From contig JAAYKL010000107.1 of NCBI GenBank assembly GCA_012522445.1, positions 1 to 64,000 on the forward strand: DNA of 64,000 bases. Direction: 5' to 3'. Both the position numbers and the translations under genes were made by a program. The notes beneath the pieces are model-generated. The model was not told the DNA's origin. It worked only from the letters and a program-made list of their open reading frames with translations, and did no database searches. Source of the DNA: Myxococcales bacterium (GTDB taxonomy: Bacteria; Myxococcota_A; Polyangia; JAAYKL01). Shown piece by piece: positions 43,307-52,999 of the stretch (its first letter is position 1; every line of letters starts with the position of its first letter).

Positions 43307-44923
43307 TCAGTTCGTCACGACACCACTTCTCTTGAACAAGACAAGCTGCTGTGCCCGGGACCTGATAGACAGCGCACCGGGGTGATTGGGGCGCAGCTCC
43401 AACGCGGAAAGAGACAGTTGCAAGGCCAACGCCCCGTCCCGGCGCAACTCCAGCGCGATCTCGGCTTTTTTGAGCTGAATATCAAAAAAGGTTTCCAACT
43501 GTGTGGCATCCCAAAGTTCGGCGCGACGCACCCTGCGCCGCTCGGGTTGCATCAATTCGTCGCGGGCGCCTTGAATGACGTTTTGGATGTCGATAATGGT
43601 TTGGCGCTGTTCTTTGTCGGCCTGGGTGAAATTGTTCAAATCGAACGTGGCCAGGGCGCGCTGAAAATAGCGCTCAATCTCGGCCTCGGTGGAGGTGGCG
43701 TGGGCCGACAGCACCTGGTAGGGATTGGCGAGTTTGAGCTGTGTCAAGTGCGCGCTGAGTTTTTCGAGGGGGATGGCCGCGCTTCCCTGGGGATTGAACT
43801 CGTGCAGCACAAAGACGCCCCGCGCGATTAATTGGTGCATGAGGCGCTGTGACGTCACGCGAAACAATGGCGAAATGCTGAACGCGAACGACACCTGCAC
43901 CGGTTTTTCGATGATGTGCCGAACCCATTCCTTTTCTTTGTTGTTGAGGTCGAGGGCGTGCAACTCTTGGGCTTTCTCGCGGTCCACCGCGATGTAGCGC
44001 GACTGGTGTTCGACGAGAAACTGCTCTTCATCCCGGGTCAGCCGCTCTTCACGCCAGCGAGAAGGGGCCTTCGTTTGGGGCCGCTCCACAGCGTCAGACG
44101 CCGTCGGCGCCATAGGCAGCAACGAGCAACGCGGCAAATTGCGGGGGAACATGATTTGGCTGCGGCGGGTACAAGTGCCGCCACTCCACCGATTGACCTC
44201 GTCTAAAATGGCCCGGCCGCGATCGTAAATCATGCGGGCCAACTGCGCGCGATCGGTGATACCGGCTTTTTGCAGGGCTTCGATGGAATGACGCGCCTTC
44301 CCGCTCTGCAACAAATGGTCGTACATATCGGCGGTTTCGGTGTTAATGCGCCCCATGGCGTGCAGCATGCGCCCCATCTCATGGCGCGAAATGGTGGATT
44401 GGATGCCCAGGGGCAAGCCCTCTTGGAAGTGCAATGTAATGTGATCGGATTCGCGGGAAAAAATAAGGGCACCGGTAAAACTTTGCTCGCTTTCCACTTC
44501 AATCAATTGCGCGGCGAGACCCGGCAAAATGGCGCAGTGGTCGGCGTGGAACAAATTTTGGCGTTCCGGGCGCTCTTCGCCCAGCGCCTGCAAGGCGAGT
44601 TCTCCCGTACTGAGCGTGCTGTCTGTTGCGCTGGCGGTTTTTGTGGCGGTGGCAGATGCGCTCGGCGATGGCGGCGATGCCCACTTGACGATGTTGGCTT
44701 GTCGCAGCGCATTGAGGCGATCCATGATGTCGTCGAGAACGGCGCCCAGCAGTTGCGCTATCTGGGCCGTCGTGTGCTCTCCATCCAAGAGCGGAAACAT
44801 GGCCAGGGTGAGCGGGTCGAAGGAAAATCGCCCCAAATCAACCTGCGAGACCAACACCGGCATTGGCAGTGGCGTCTCCGAAGCAGTCGACGTGACCTCA
44901 TCGCGTTGTAGAGGCGTCATCAT
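43307..44923 (-). CDS. DUF4388/PATAN-like protein with degenerate J-like domain
   Basis: A 538-residue cytoplasmic protein. An N-terminal segment (about 25-90) resembles a winged helix (FPLLDGEHTTAQIAQLL). A DUF4388/PATAN-like region (about 135-230) reads SFTGALIFSRESDHITLHFQ. Near 410-470 is a J-domain-like stretch, NPYQVLSAHATSTEAEIERY, lacking the HPD tripeptide. The ATG at 44923 has GGGGG upstream; an in-frame TTG lies nine codons earlier. Such proteins are common in Myxococcota. Function unknown, perhaps a scaffold in signalling. Confidence 0.6.
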   Translation of the reverse strand: MMTPLQRDEVTSTASETPLPMPVLVSQVDLGRFSFDPLTLAMFPLLDGEHTTAQIAQLLGAVLDDIMDRLNALRQANIVKWASPPSPSASATATKTASATDSTLSTGELALQALGEERPERQNLFHADHCAILPGLAAQLIEVESEQSFTGALIFSRESDHITLHFQEGLPLGIQSTISRHEMGRMLHAMGRINTETADMYDHLLQSGKARHSIEALQKAGITDRAQLARMIYDRGRAILDEVNRWSGGTCTRRSQIMFPRNLPRCSLLPMAPTASDAVERPQTKAPSRWREERLTRDEEQFLVEHQSRYIAVDREKAQELHALDLNNKEKEWVRHIIEKPVQVSFAFSISPLFRVTSQRLMHQLIARGVFVLHEFNPQGSAAIPLEKLSAHLTQLKLANPYQVLSAHATSTEAEIERYFQRALATFDLNNFTQADKEQRQTIIDIQNVIQGARDELMQPERRRVRRAELWDATQLETFFDIQLKKAEIALELRRDGALALQLSLSALELRPNHPGALSIRSRAQQLVLFKRSGVVTN

Positions 44924-44981
44924 GGCATCCCCCTTCGCTTTGGTTGTCAAAGATGTCTGCGACGAGCAGGCACCTAATGGT

Positions 44982-44990
44982 AGTATACCA
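44982..44990 (-). promoter_or_regulatory. Extended -10 promoter for the DUF4388-like gene
   Basis: Minus strand TGGTATACT, a TG-N-TATACT extended -10, about 60 bases upstream of the ATG at 44923. The -35 is poor. Confidence 0.4.
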
Positions 44991-45018
44991 TAAAATTAAC
45001 AAGCACTTCGGCAATCGC

Positions 45019-45047
45019 TTGACATTGGAGAAAGAGAAAGATATGGG
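45019..45047 (+). promoter_or_regulatory. Promoter for rpsT
   Basis: TTGACA (45019-45024), 17-base spacer, TATGGG (45042-45047), 33 bases before the GTG start. The -35 is perfect, the -10 weak. Confidence 0.4.
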
Positions 45048-45080
45048 AGTCAGCCTGTTGAGTAACAGAGGAGCATAATT

Positions 45081-45356
45081 GTGGCCAATCACGTTCAAGC
45101 AAAAAAAAGAGCTCGCCAATCGGTGAAGCAAAAACAACGCAATCGATACGTCCGTTCCACGGTGCGCACATCCGTTAAGGCCGTGCGCCGCGCCATTGAG
45201 CAAGGCGAAAGCGCGCAAGCCACCGAAGGCTTAAAAACGGCGATCCGCAACCTCGACAAGGCGGTCACCAAGGGTGTTCTCAAGCGCCAAACCGCCTCCC
45301 GCACGATTTCTCGGCTGACCATCGCTGTCAATCGCGCCACCGCCGCTGGCAACTAG
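45081..45356 (+). CDS. rpsT: 30S ribosomal protein S20
   Basis: A 91-residue S20. GTG start with GAGGAG eight bases upstream. The sequence ANHVQAKKRARQSVKQKQRN is the usual N-terminus. It binds 16S rRNA near the 5' domain. It stands alone, divergent from the DUF4388-like gene. Confidence 0.97.
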   Translation: MANHVQAKKRARQSVKQKQRNRYVRSTVRTSVKAVRRAIEQGESAQATEGLKTAIRNLDKAVTKGVLKRQTASRTISRLTIAVNRATAAGN

Positions 45357-45436
45357 CCACACCCACATCCAGCACATATCCCACAACGGCATCCCCCGCT
45401 ATCGGTGCGCCGACGCTGCGTTTTGCTGTGTCGCGT

Positions 45437-46432
45437 TCACGCGAGCATACACAAATCGATGATGGCTTCTTCCAAGACCAATCGCGGGGGGCGGCGACTG
45501 GACTTTAGCGCCAAATCGGCGCGCGCAATGCGCATGAGAGAACTCTCGAGGTGCAGCCCGCTCGCAAAGCGCTGACTCTGCGCAATCGTTTTGGACACCG
45601 CAAACGGCGGCACCCCAATGAGCGAAGCCATTTCGGCTTGTGGCAGGCGCTGTTCGGCGACGATGCGCGCTCGAATCAATTGGCGCATGTGTCGTGCGAC
45701 GAGGGCCAAAATACGCAGCGGTTCTTCGCGGTGAAACAAGAACTCCTCCAACAGGGCCAGCGCCCGCGCCGTATTGCGGCTCCCCAAGGCGTCTGTCAAA
45801 TCGAACACCTTGTTTTGGCGAACAAACGACACCACCTCGGCCACGTGCTCCGCGGTGACATCGTCCGTGCCCGCGTACAGCGACAGGCGCTCCAGGGCGT
45901 CGTTCAACGCTGCAGCATCCGGACCGACGGCCGCCGACAACGCTTGTGCTGCCCCCGATGCCAGCTTGATGCCACGGTTTTTGGCGCGGGCGGCAACAAA
46001 TGGCGCAATCTCTTTTTCTTTGAGCAGCTCCGCCAGGTGCACGTATTTTTTGCGGTTGGCCTTGGCAAACAACCCCCTGCGCAAATCGAATTTGGTGCCG
46101 AGAAACACGAGACAGGTCTCCGGTGCTGGATTTTCGAGATAGGCCTCCAAGGGCGGCATATCCGCGGCTTTGAGCCTCTCGGCATCGTCGACGAGAATCA
46201 GACGCCGCGCCGCCATCATGGGCAGGGAACGCGCCGCCATCGTCAATTTGTCTCCGGTGGTTTCATCGGCACGGCAGCGGCTGTAGTTAAATTCGGCCAT
46301 GGCACCGCGCAAGACGACTTCTTTTAACCGCGCGACAAAGTGGGTGATGAAAAAGGATTCGGGACCGTGCACGAAATAAATCGGGGCCACGTTTTCGGGG
46401 GTCAGAGACTGCGTCAGCGCCATGAGTTCCAT
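45437..46432 (-). CDS. holA: DNA polymerase III delta subunit
   Basis: A 331-residue clamp-loader subunit that opens the beta clamp. N-terminal VAPIYFVHGPESFFI, then AEFNYSRCRADE, LILVDDAERLKAADMPPLEAYLENP, and VFDLTDALGSRNTARALALLEEFL are typical of HolA. The C-terminal helical part ends LEEAIIDLCML. It is convergent with rpsT. Confidence 0.9.
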   Translation of the reverse strand: MELMALTQSLTPENVAPIYFVHGPESFFITHFVARLKEVVLRGAMAEFNYSRCRADETTGDKLTMAARSLPMMAARRLILVDDAERLKAADMPPLEAYLENPAPETCLVFLGTKFDLRRGLFAKANRKKYVHLAELLKEKEIAPFVAARAKNRGIKLASGAAQALSAAVGPDAAALNDALERLSLYAGTDDVTAEHVAEVVSFVRQNKVFDLTDALGSRNTARALALLEEFLFHREEPLRILALVARHMRQLIRARIVAEQRLPQAEMASLIGVPPFAVSKTIAQSQRFASGLHLESSLMRIARADLALKSSRRPPRLVLEEAIIDLCMLA

Positions 46433-46589
46433 CGGCGCAGATTAACACGGCAACGCGCAAAACCCAATGAACTCCGCCATGCCGCAGGTCATCAAAAAAG
46501 CTTTTTCCCACGGCACGAAGGAACCAGCGCGCGCCGCCATTCGGATGTTTTGGGTATATTTTTACCGTCAGCGGCTATAATCATGCGCC

Positions 46590-48908
46590 ATGGATATCCA
46601 ATGCGAAAAATGCCAAACCGTCTACACGCTCTCTGAACACCTCATTCAACCTGCGGGAACCCCCGTTCGGTGCACCAAGTGCCAACACGTTTTCAACGCT
46701 TATTACAAAGCGGACCCCAATGTACCGTGGACGGTGAAACAAACCGGTGGCGGCGTCCTGCGTTTCGACAGCGTGGTGTCATTGCAAGACGCCATGCGCG
46801 CCCAGCGCATCGCCGAAGATGACGACGTGTCCCGTTCTGGCGGTCCCTGGAGCAAAGCCGCCGTTCTGCCCGAGTGGCACGCCCTGTCATCATCATCGCC
46901 CACACGCACGCCTGCCACGCCTCCCGCAGAGGCCGTACTGTTCAAATCCGAACGCTCCACCTATCCCCCAACCATGGCCCCTCCCACTCCTGTGCCGCCG
47001 CCGCCGCCAAAAACGCCCACATCCAAGCCTGTCGAGAGCGCGCCGCCACCGAAGCCCGCAACAGTCGAAGAGCCCGCAACAGTCGAAGAGCCCGCGCCCG
47101 CGCCCGCGCCCGAACCCGAACCCGAGCCCGCGCCCGAACCCGAGCCCGAGCCCGAAGCCGAAGCCGAAGCCCAACAAGAACCCGCGCTGGGCACCATCCC
47201 CCCCGCCGAAGACGACGCCTGGGAGGCGGGCGCACCGCCCGAACTGCGCGAACCCACTTGGACCAGCACCCGCATTACCGGATCGCCCACCACCCCCGAC
47301 GACTTCGACATGCCACCCAAACGGCGTCGGCGCATCGCGTGGATTGTCACCCTAGGCCTGCTCGTCGCCGCTGCGGCTGCGGTGTACCTCCTGCTCCCGC
47401 ACAAGGACAGCGTCAAAAGCCAATTGGGCGAGGTCGTGAGCTCCAAAGACCAAGGCCGCCACCGCGCGCTATTGCTCAAAGGGCGCGAAGACTTTCTGCT
47501 CGACACCCCCGCAGCCTGGGAGCGGGCGGACAAAAACTTTCAACGGGTATTGGAACTGTCCCCCCAACATCCACAGGCACTGGCATCCCTGGCACAACTG
47601 CACGCAGTTTGGGCCCAACATCTATACGACGCCGATGTGGACGCGCGTTGGGATGCCCATGCGCAAGACCAGGCCCCAACCCCTCAAATCGACAAAAACA
47701 CGCAGCGATTCGAATCGCGTCTGACCACCGCCCAGCAATGGGCAACGCGCGCAGTGCGCGAAGCGGCCGATCTCCCCGACGCCCATCTCGCCATGGCCGA
47801 TGTCCTGCGCCTACGCGGCGACCTGGAGGGGGCGCAACAGCACTTGCAAGCCCTGCCCAAGAGCAGCCACAACGCCGAGTATCACTACATCCACGCGCTG
47901 TTTCTTTTGGCCTCTGGCACCCGTGTCGATCACGTAACCCGCGAACTCGAAGCCGCCTTGCCGGTTCCCCCCTCCCTGCGCATGCTGTACCGCATCGCGC
48001 GGTTGCAGGCGGCGCAACACCAGCACAACGAAGCGCGCGCCACCTTGGAGCGCATCCTGCTGCTCAACGCCAAACACGACCCATCGCGTACTTTAATGGA
48101 TCGCCTCAACCGCAATTTGCCCATCGCGCTTGCCAAACCGCCGCAACCCAGCGCCAACACCTCGAGCGATACCGCAAGTGACGAGGAGCACCAGGCCCGC
48201 GCAGGCGGCACCGACAGCGCCTTGTCTGCGCCCATCGCCGATGTCGATGACGATGCCACCGCGGAAGATACCGCGCGCATCAAGCTCGCCCGTGCCATGC
48301 GCATGCAAGAACGCGGCAATTGGTCTGAGGCCGCCCGCCTGTATGGCGATGTGCTGTCCGTCGAACCCAGCAACCTCGACGCACTGGTCGGCATGGGATA
48401 CGCGCAACTGGAACTCCGCGCCACCGGCCAAGCCATTGCGCACTTTCGACGCGCCTTGGCACAAAACGCTGCCTACGGTCCCGCTGTCTCTGGCATGGGC
48501 GATGCGTATCGCGCGCAGGGACAAAACGACGAAGCCATCAAGTGGTACCAGCGCTACCTGGATGCCCATCCCCACGGCAGCCAGGCCGCCCACGCACAAC
48601 GCCACCTGACCGCCCTCTCTGCCCCTCCCCGCAGCGATGATACCAGCGCCGCACCCGCTCCCATTCCAAGCAGCGACACCGAATCACCGCAAGACGCCGA
48701 CATCGCGCCCACGCCGCAGACCGCCGACGATCCGACACCACCGAAGAGCACCGATGCGCCCCCATCCACCGCACCGCCTCAGCACAGCGCGCCGCCCGAA
48801 AACACACCCGCTCCGCCACCAACGGCGCCAGGAAATAGCGAAAACAGCGCACCGCCGCCCATCGCACCGCCCCCCCAAGCGCCACCGGCCGCCAGCGACG
48901 ACGCATGA
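46590..48908 (+). CDS. Zinc-ribbon (MJ0042-type), Pro/Glu linker, membrane TPR protein
   Basis: A 772-residue protein. The N-terminal MJ0042-type zinc ribbon (QCEKCQTVYTLSEHLIQPAG...RCTKCQHVF) begins it. A Pro/Glu/Ala-rich linker with PEPEPAPEPEPEPE repeats follows. One membrane helix lies near 247-270 (IVTLGLLVAAAAAVYLLL). TPR repeats follow (about 290-680), such as SEAARLYGDVLSVEPSNLDALVGMGYAQLE. A Pro-rich tail ends it. Such proteins are common in Myxococcota and may tether an assembly complex. It is followed by sppA. Confidence 0.75.
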   Translation: MDIQCEKCQTVYTLSEHLIQPAGTPVRCTKCQHVFNAYYKADPNVPWTVKQTGGGVLRFDSVVSLQDAMRAQRIAEDDDVSRSGGPWSKAAVLPEWHALSSSSPTRTPATPPAEAVLFKSERSTYPPTMAPPTPVPPPPPKTPTSKPVESAPPPKPATVEEPATVEEPAPAPAPEPEPEPAPEPEPEPEAEAEAQQEPALGTIPPAEDDAWEAGAPPELREPTWTSTRITGSPTTPDDFDMPPKRRRRIAWIVTLGLLVAAAAAVYLLLPHKDSVKSQLGEVVSSKDQGRHRALLLKGREDFLLDTPAAWERADKNFQRVLELSPQHPQALASLAQLHAVWAQHLYDADVDARWDAHAQDQAPTPQIDKNTQRFESRLTTAQQWATRAVREAADLPDAHLAMADVLRLRGDLEGAQQHLQALPKSSHNAEYHYIHALFLLASGTRVDHVTRELEAALPVPPSLRMLYRIARLQAAQHQHNEARATLERILLLNAKHDPSRTLMDRLNRNLPIALAKPPQPSANTSSDTASDEEHQARAGGTDSALSAPIADVDDDATAEDTARIKLARAMRMQERGNWSEAARLYGDVLSVEPSNLDALVGMGYAQLELRATGQAIAHFRRALAQNAAYGPAVSGMGDAYRAQGQNDEAIKWYQRYLDAHPHGSQAAHAQRHLTALSAPPRSDDTSAAPAPIPSSDTESPQDADIAPTPQTADDPTPPKSTDAPPSTAPPQHSAPPENTPAPPPTAPGNSENSAPPPIAPPPQAPPAASDDA

Positions 48909-48936
48909 GGCATCTCGCCAACGGAGAACACGATTT

Positions 48937-50694
48937 ATGAATCTCATTAATTACTCTCACACCGGAAGCCGCATCGCCCTGTGCGGTGCCGCTCTTTTTC
49001 TCTTCATCTCCTGTGGGTGGGGCGAGTTTTCCGCACGAGACGCTGCGCCCAAAGCACCCATGGCCGTGCTCTTCGAGATCGACGGTCCCTTGCCGCAGTT
49101 CGCCCAGCCCGCGCTGTTCGGCGTCGATACGCCCTCTCAATTTCAACTCGAAAAAAAAATCAAACGCGCGAGCAATGACATCCTGGTGCAAGAAATCGTT
49201 TTTCACATCGGAGCACCGCAAATTGGCTGGACGCGCGCGTTGGAGCTTTCAAATGCCATCGCCAGGGCTGCCAAACGAAAGCCCGTCACCTGCCTTGTGA
49301 CATCCGCAGACAACCAGGCCTATTGGATGGCGGCCCGGAGTTGTCCCACCTTATTGGTGGCGCCTGCCGGTGACATTGCGCTCGTCGGACTTGCCGCTGA
49401 AAACATCTTCGTAAAGGATTTGCTGGACAACATCGGCATTGCCATCGATGTCCTGGCCGCTGGACGCTACAAAAATGCCGCCGAAAGCCTCACGCGAACC
49501 GACATGTCCGAAGCCTCTCGCGAAACGACCACGGCCCTGCTCGACAGCCTGCACGCGACCTTTGTCTCCGGCATTTCCCAGGGACGAAAACTGCCCCGCG
49601 AACAAATTGACGCGCTCATCGACAACGGGCCGTACACCGCTGACGACGCCCACAAGGCCCAATTGGTGGACGGCGTAAAATCTGTGGGCACCCTCTTCAC
49701 GGCGCTGTCACAAAAATACGAAGGTGGCCTGGTGGCCGATTACGGCAAAGAAGCGCCAAAGCCCATAGAGGTCGGCGATCTCTTCAAGCTGTTCAGCGGC
49801 AAACGCCCTGAGGCGACACAGGACACCAAGCCCAAAATCGCCCTAATCTCACTGATCGGCACCATCAAAAGCGGGCGCGAAACGGACGCCATCTTTGCCG
49901 CCGAAGATAGCGTTTACGACCTCAGCCTCATCGAAACCCTCGCCAAGGCCGCCGAAGACAAATCGGTCAAGGCCGTCGTCTTGCGCATCGACAGCCCCGG
50001 TGGCAGTGCGTTGGCTTCCGACAACATCTGGGAAGCCGTGCAAGCCCTGGCTGCCGTCAAACCCGTCGTCGCCTCCATGGGCGATGTCGCAGCCTCGGGA
50101 GGGTATTACATCGCCTCGGCCGCCACCGAGGTCATCGCCGCACCGACCACCATCACGGGTTCCATCGGCGTCATCGGGGGAAAGGTCGTGGTGCAAAAGG
50201 CCGCCGAAAAATGGGGCGTCAAGAGCGAACGCATCGCCCGAGGGCGCAACGCCGGCATGCTCAGCCCTTTCGAACCCTTCAGCGAAGCCGACCGCGAACT
50301 CTTAACCCGGCACATTCAACACACCTACGAACTCTTTGTGGCGCGCGTCAGCACCGGACGCGATCTCCCCGCCGAAGACGTACACGCCCACGCCGAAGGC
50401 CGCGTGTGGAGCGGCGCTGATGCGCTCAAACACAAACTGGTCAACGCCACAGGGACCCTCGAGACGAGCATCCAGCGCGCGCGCAAACTCATTCATGACG
50501 AGCGCATCCCCGTCGAGCTCTACCCGCAACCACGCAATTTTTTCGAAGTGATCGCCGAACAACTCAATGCGCCGACTGACGAAGCGCGCCTGCTCTCACA
50601 ACTCCCCGGCGCCCAAGACGCCACTGTGCTGGGACAACTCCTCCTGCGCGAATCCGTCCTCGCGGTGTCGCCGCACTTCCTCCGCATCCGCTAA
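48937..50694 (+). CDS. sppA: Signal peptide peptidase SppA (S49, 67K form), lipoprotein
   Basis: A 585-residue protease with two S49 domains; the second holds the catalytic Ser in SMGDVAASGGYYIASAA. The Lys that pairs with it lies in AAGRYKNAAESL in the first domain, as in E. coli SppA. The N-terminus ends in a lipobox, FLFISCGW, rather than a plain membrane helix. The ATG at 48937 has GGAGA upstream; the frame is open to 48637 but overlaps the previous gene. It digests leftover signal peptides. Confidence 0.88.
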   Translation: MNLINYSHTGSRIALCGAALFLFISCGWGEFSARDAAPKAPMAVLFEIDGPLPQFAQPALFGVDTPSQFQLEKKIKRASNDILVQEIVFHIGAPQIGWTRALELSNAIARAAKRKPVTCLVTSADNQAYWMAARSCPTLLVAPAGDIALVGLAAENIFVKDLLDNIGIAIDVLAAGRYKNAAESLTRTDMSEASRETTTALLDSLHATFVSGISQGRKLPREQIDALIDNGPYTADDAHKAQLVDGVKSVGTLFTALSQKYEGGLVADYGKEAPKPIEVGDLFKLFSGKRPEATQDTKPKIALISLIGTIKSGRETDAIFAAEDSVYDLSLIETLAKAAEDKSVKAVVLRIDSPGGSALASDNIWEAVQALAAVKPVVASMGDVAASGGYYIASAATEVIAAPTTITGSIGVIGGKVVVQKAAEKWGVKSERIARGRNAGMLSPFEPFSEADRELLTRHIQHTYELFVARVSTGRDLPAEDVHAHAEGRVWSGADALKHKLVNATGTLETSIQRARKLIHDERIPVELYPQPRNFFEVIAEQLNAPTDEARLLSQLPGAQDATVLGQLLLRESVLAVSPHFLRIR

Positions 50695-50883
50695 CCCCGT
50701 TCGAAACGCCTGAAACCCGCACTTAGCGCATTCGACTTCCGGAACGGATAATCTCTCGCAGCCAATGCCGCTCAAAACAATGCTGGTCAATAGATCCTTT
50801 TGGACCCATGGTACGTCTCCATCACCACAACCACTTTGAAGCCCGGAAACACCGGTCCTTCACCGCCCAAAGGAGAGAGCAGC

Positions 50884-52881
50884 ATGGCGCGTTTTCATTG
50901 GATATCCATCGTTCTTCCGCTGGCCGTCTTGGCCTGTGGTACCGAAAAAACCAACAACACGGCAGAGCCCATCCGCGTCATTCGGGTCACCACCGACCCC
51001 GGCGATGATGGCAACGTTTCCGCCATTGCCGACGCCCATACGCCGGCACACCGTTTTGCACCGCGCGCCATGGCACCGACTCCGCCACAACCAACCGTCG
51101 TCCCCGTACCCAACGATCAGTTACCCCTCCTAAAAAACCGACTGACACAGTGCTACGGTACGGCCAAACGCCCCACATCTCAAATCGCGCAGCCGTCGCA
51201 ACCCAAGCTGGCACCGCTCGGTATGGTGCGCCGCGAATCACCCACTGGCAGCTTGGGCGAAGGCCGACAGCACACGCCATCACCGAAGACTGCCGCCGCT
51301 CCAGCACCCGTCAAAGAGTCCAGCAAGCGCGTCGTTATGGAAGACGCGATGCCCCAGGGTGTCCCGATGGAAATGACGGCTGACAACGCCCTGCCCCCGT
51401 CCGCCGAACCGCTGGCCATTGCGTCCGGTGATACGTCCAGCGCTGTGCCCTACGATAGCTGGGGCGCCTCCATCTACCTCTCCAACGACGACTCCATGAG
51501 CCTGTCGTCGGCGCAGCGCGTCATCTACGCCATCGACAACTTCCTGCCGCTGCCCACCGCCCATATCCGCCCACACGAGCTGCTCAACTACTTCTCTTTT
51601 CAAAAGGCCGCCGTCGCACCCGGGCGCGACTTCTCGCTGCTGCCAACGATATCCGATCGACCCGACAGCGATGGCAATCACACCTTGGCCCTCAGCGTGG
51701 CCGGCCGCTCAATAGAACGCGAACAACGCCGCAACGCGGTGCTCACATGGGTCATTGATCGCTCGGGCTCCATGGCGGCTGAGGGACGCATGGCGTACCT
51801 CAAAAAAGGCCTCATGCGCAGCCTCGCAGAGCTCAAAAATGGCGACATGATCCACATGGTGCTCTTCGATCACGAAGTCTGCACGCCCATCGAAAATTTT
51901 GTCGTGGGGCGCGACGATATCAAAATCCTCGAATCCGCCATCCAGCAACTGGCCCCCAAGGGCGCCACCGATCTGCACAGCGGGCTCACAACGGGCTACG
52001 CCATCGCCGATGCCACCTACCAACCCTCCTACAACAACCGGCTGCTGCTCATCACCGATGCCCTGGTCAACACCGGCATCACCGACGACTCCCTCATCTC
52101 TACCGTGGCCAAACATTACGATACACGCCGCATTCGACTGTCCGGCGTGGGCGTCGGTCGCGACTTCAACGACGCGCTCCTGGATCGCCTCACCGAGCGC
52201 GGGCGCGGGGCCTATGTCTTCTTGGGTTCAGAAGCCGAGGTCGACGCCGTCTTTGGCGAGCGCTTCATCTCGCTGCTCGAGACCACCGCCCTAGACGTTC
52301 ACTTTCGCCTTCAGCTACCGCCGTCGCTGCGCATGAACGTCTTTTATGGCGAGGAGAGCTCCACCGAAAAACACGACGTCCAGGCCATTCACTATTTCGC
52401 CGGCACCACGCAACTCTTCTTGTCCGATTTGAAAGCGCGCGACAATCAGCTCCGCCCGCAGGACGACATCATGTTCACCGTGGAGTACCAAGACCCCACG
52501 ACCCAGGAGAAACGCGTTCACGAAGAGGCCTTCCGGCTCGGGGACATCGCCGCACAACACGCGTTGAACGTTGAGAAGGGGCGCCTCATGATGACATGGA
52601 TCGACCTGATTTCCGCCCTGGCCATGCGGCAACCACCAAAAGTCTACCGCTACAAAGCCGACTCACATAGCGATCCCGAGGCCTGGCAACTCTGCGAGGA
52701 TGGACGGGCTCTGCTCCAGCAACGCGCCCAACACCTCAGCAGTGATGCCGAAACCACGCGCGTGCTGCAATTGTTCGACAAGTACTGTTCGCGCTTTGAG
52801 CGTCCGCGAAACCCGGTCAAACGCCAGGTCGAAACGCCCACCCCCTCTTGGCCCAGCGCCCTCCCCGAACCCGCCCGCTAA
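50884..52881 (+). CDS. YfbK-type vWA lipoprotein
   Basis: A 665-residue lipoprotein, signal ending LAVLACG, with AGGAGA nine bases upstream of MARFHW. A disordered region precedes the vWF_A N-terminal segment (STNDSMSLSSAQ-type, reading NDDSMSLSSAQRVIYAIDNF). The vWA domain (about 285-470) has the MIDAS motif VIDRSGSMAAEG, followed by the DUF3520-type C-terminal part (IEKGRLMMTWIDLI-type, reading VEKGRLMMTWIDLISALAM). It belongs to the same class as E. coli YfbK. It probably takes part in envelope protein contacts; function unproven. Confidence 0.82.
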   Translation: MARFHWISIVLPLAVLACGTEKTNNTAEPIRVIRVTTDPGDDGNVSAIADAHTPAHRFAPRAMAPTPPQPTVVPVPNDQLPLLKNRLTQCYGTAKRPTSQIAQPSQPKLAPLGMVRRESPTGSLGEGRQHTPSPKTAAAPAPVKESSKRVVMEDAMPQGVPMEMTADNALPPSAEPLAIASGDTSSAVPYDSWGASIYLSNDDSMSLSSAQRVIYAIDNFLPLPTAHIRPHELLNYFSFQKAAVAPGRDFSLLPTISDRPDSDGNHTLALSVAGRSIEREQRRNAVLTWVIDRSGSMAAEGRMAYLKKGLMRSLAELKNGDMIHMVLFDHEVCTPIENFVVGRDDIKILESAIQQLAPKGATDLHSGLTTGYAIADATYQPSYNNRLLLITDALVNTGITDDSLISTVAKHYDTRRIRLSGVGVGRDFNDALLDRLTERGRGAYVFLGSEAEVDAVFGERFISLLETTALDVHFRLQLPPSLRMNVFYGEESSTEKHDVQAIHYFAGTTQLFLSDLKARDNQLRPQDDIMFTVEYQDPTTQEKRVHEEAFRLGDIAAQHALNVEKGRLMMTWIDLISALAMRQPPKVYRYKADSHSDPEAWQLCEDGRALLQQRAQHLSSDAETTRVLQLFDKYCSRFERPRNPVKRQVETPTPSWPSALPEPAR

Positions 52882-52999
52882 CCAACCAAGCGGCATCGCG
52901 CCGCCAACCACAACAAGCCCGCCCGCATCGTTCGCCCGCAGAAGCCGCGCAATGTACCGTTTGGATTTGGGGTTGTGCGCCGGGCAAACGCCCAGAGAA

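Noticed and set aside
46874-48181. 435-codon frame within the zinc-ribbon TPR gene
   Set aside because: Arg/Ala-rich out-of-frame reading of the Pro/Glu linker and TPR region.
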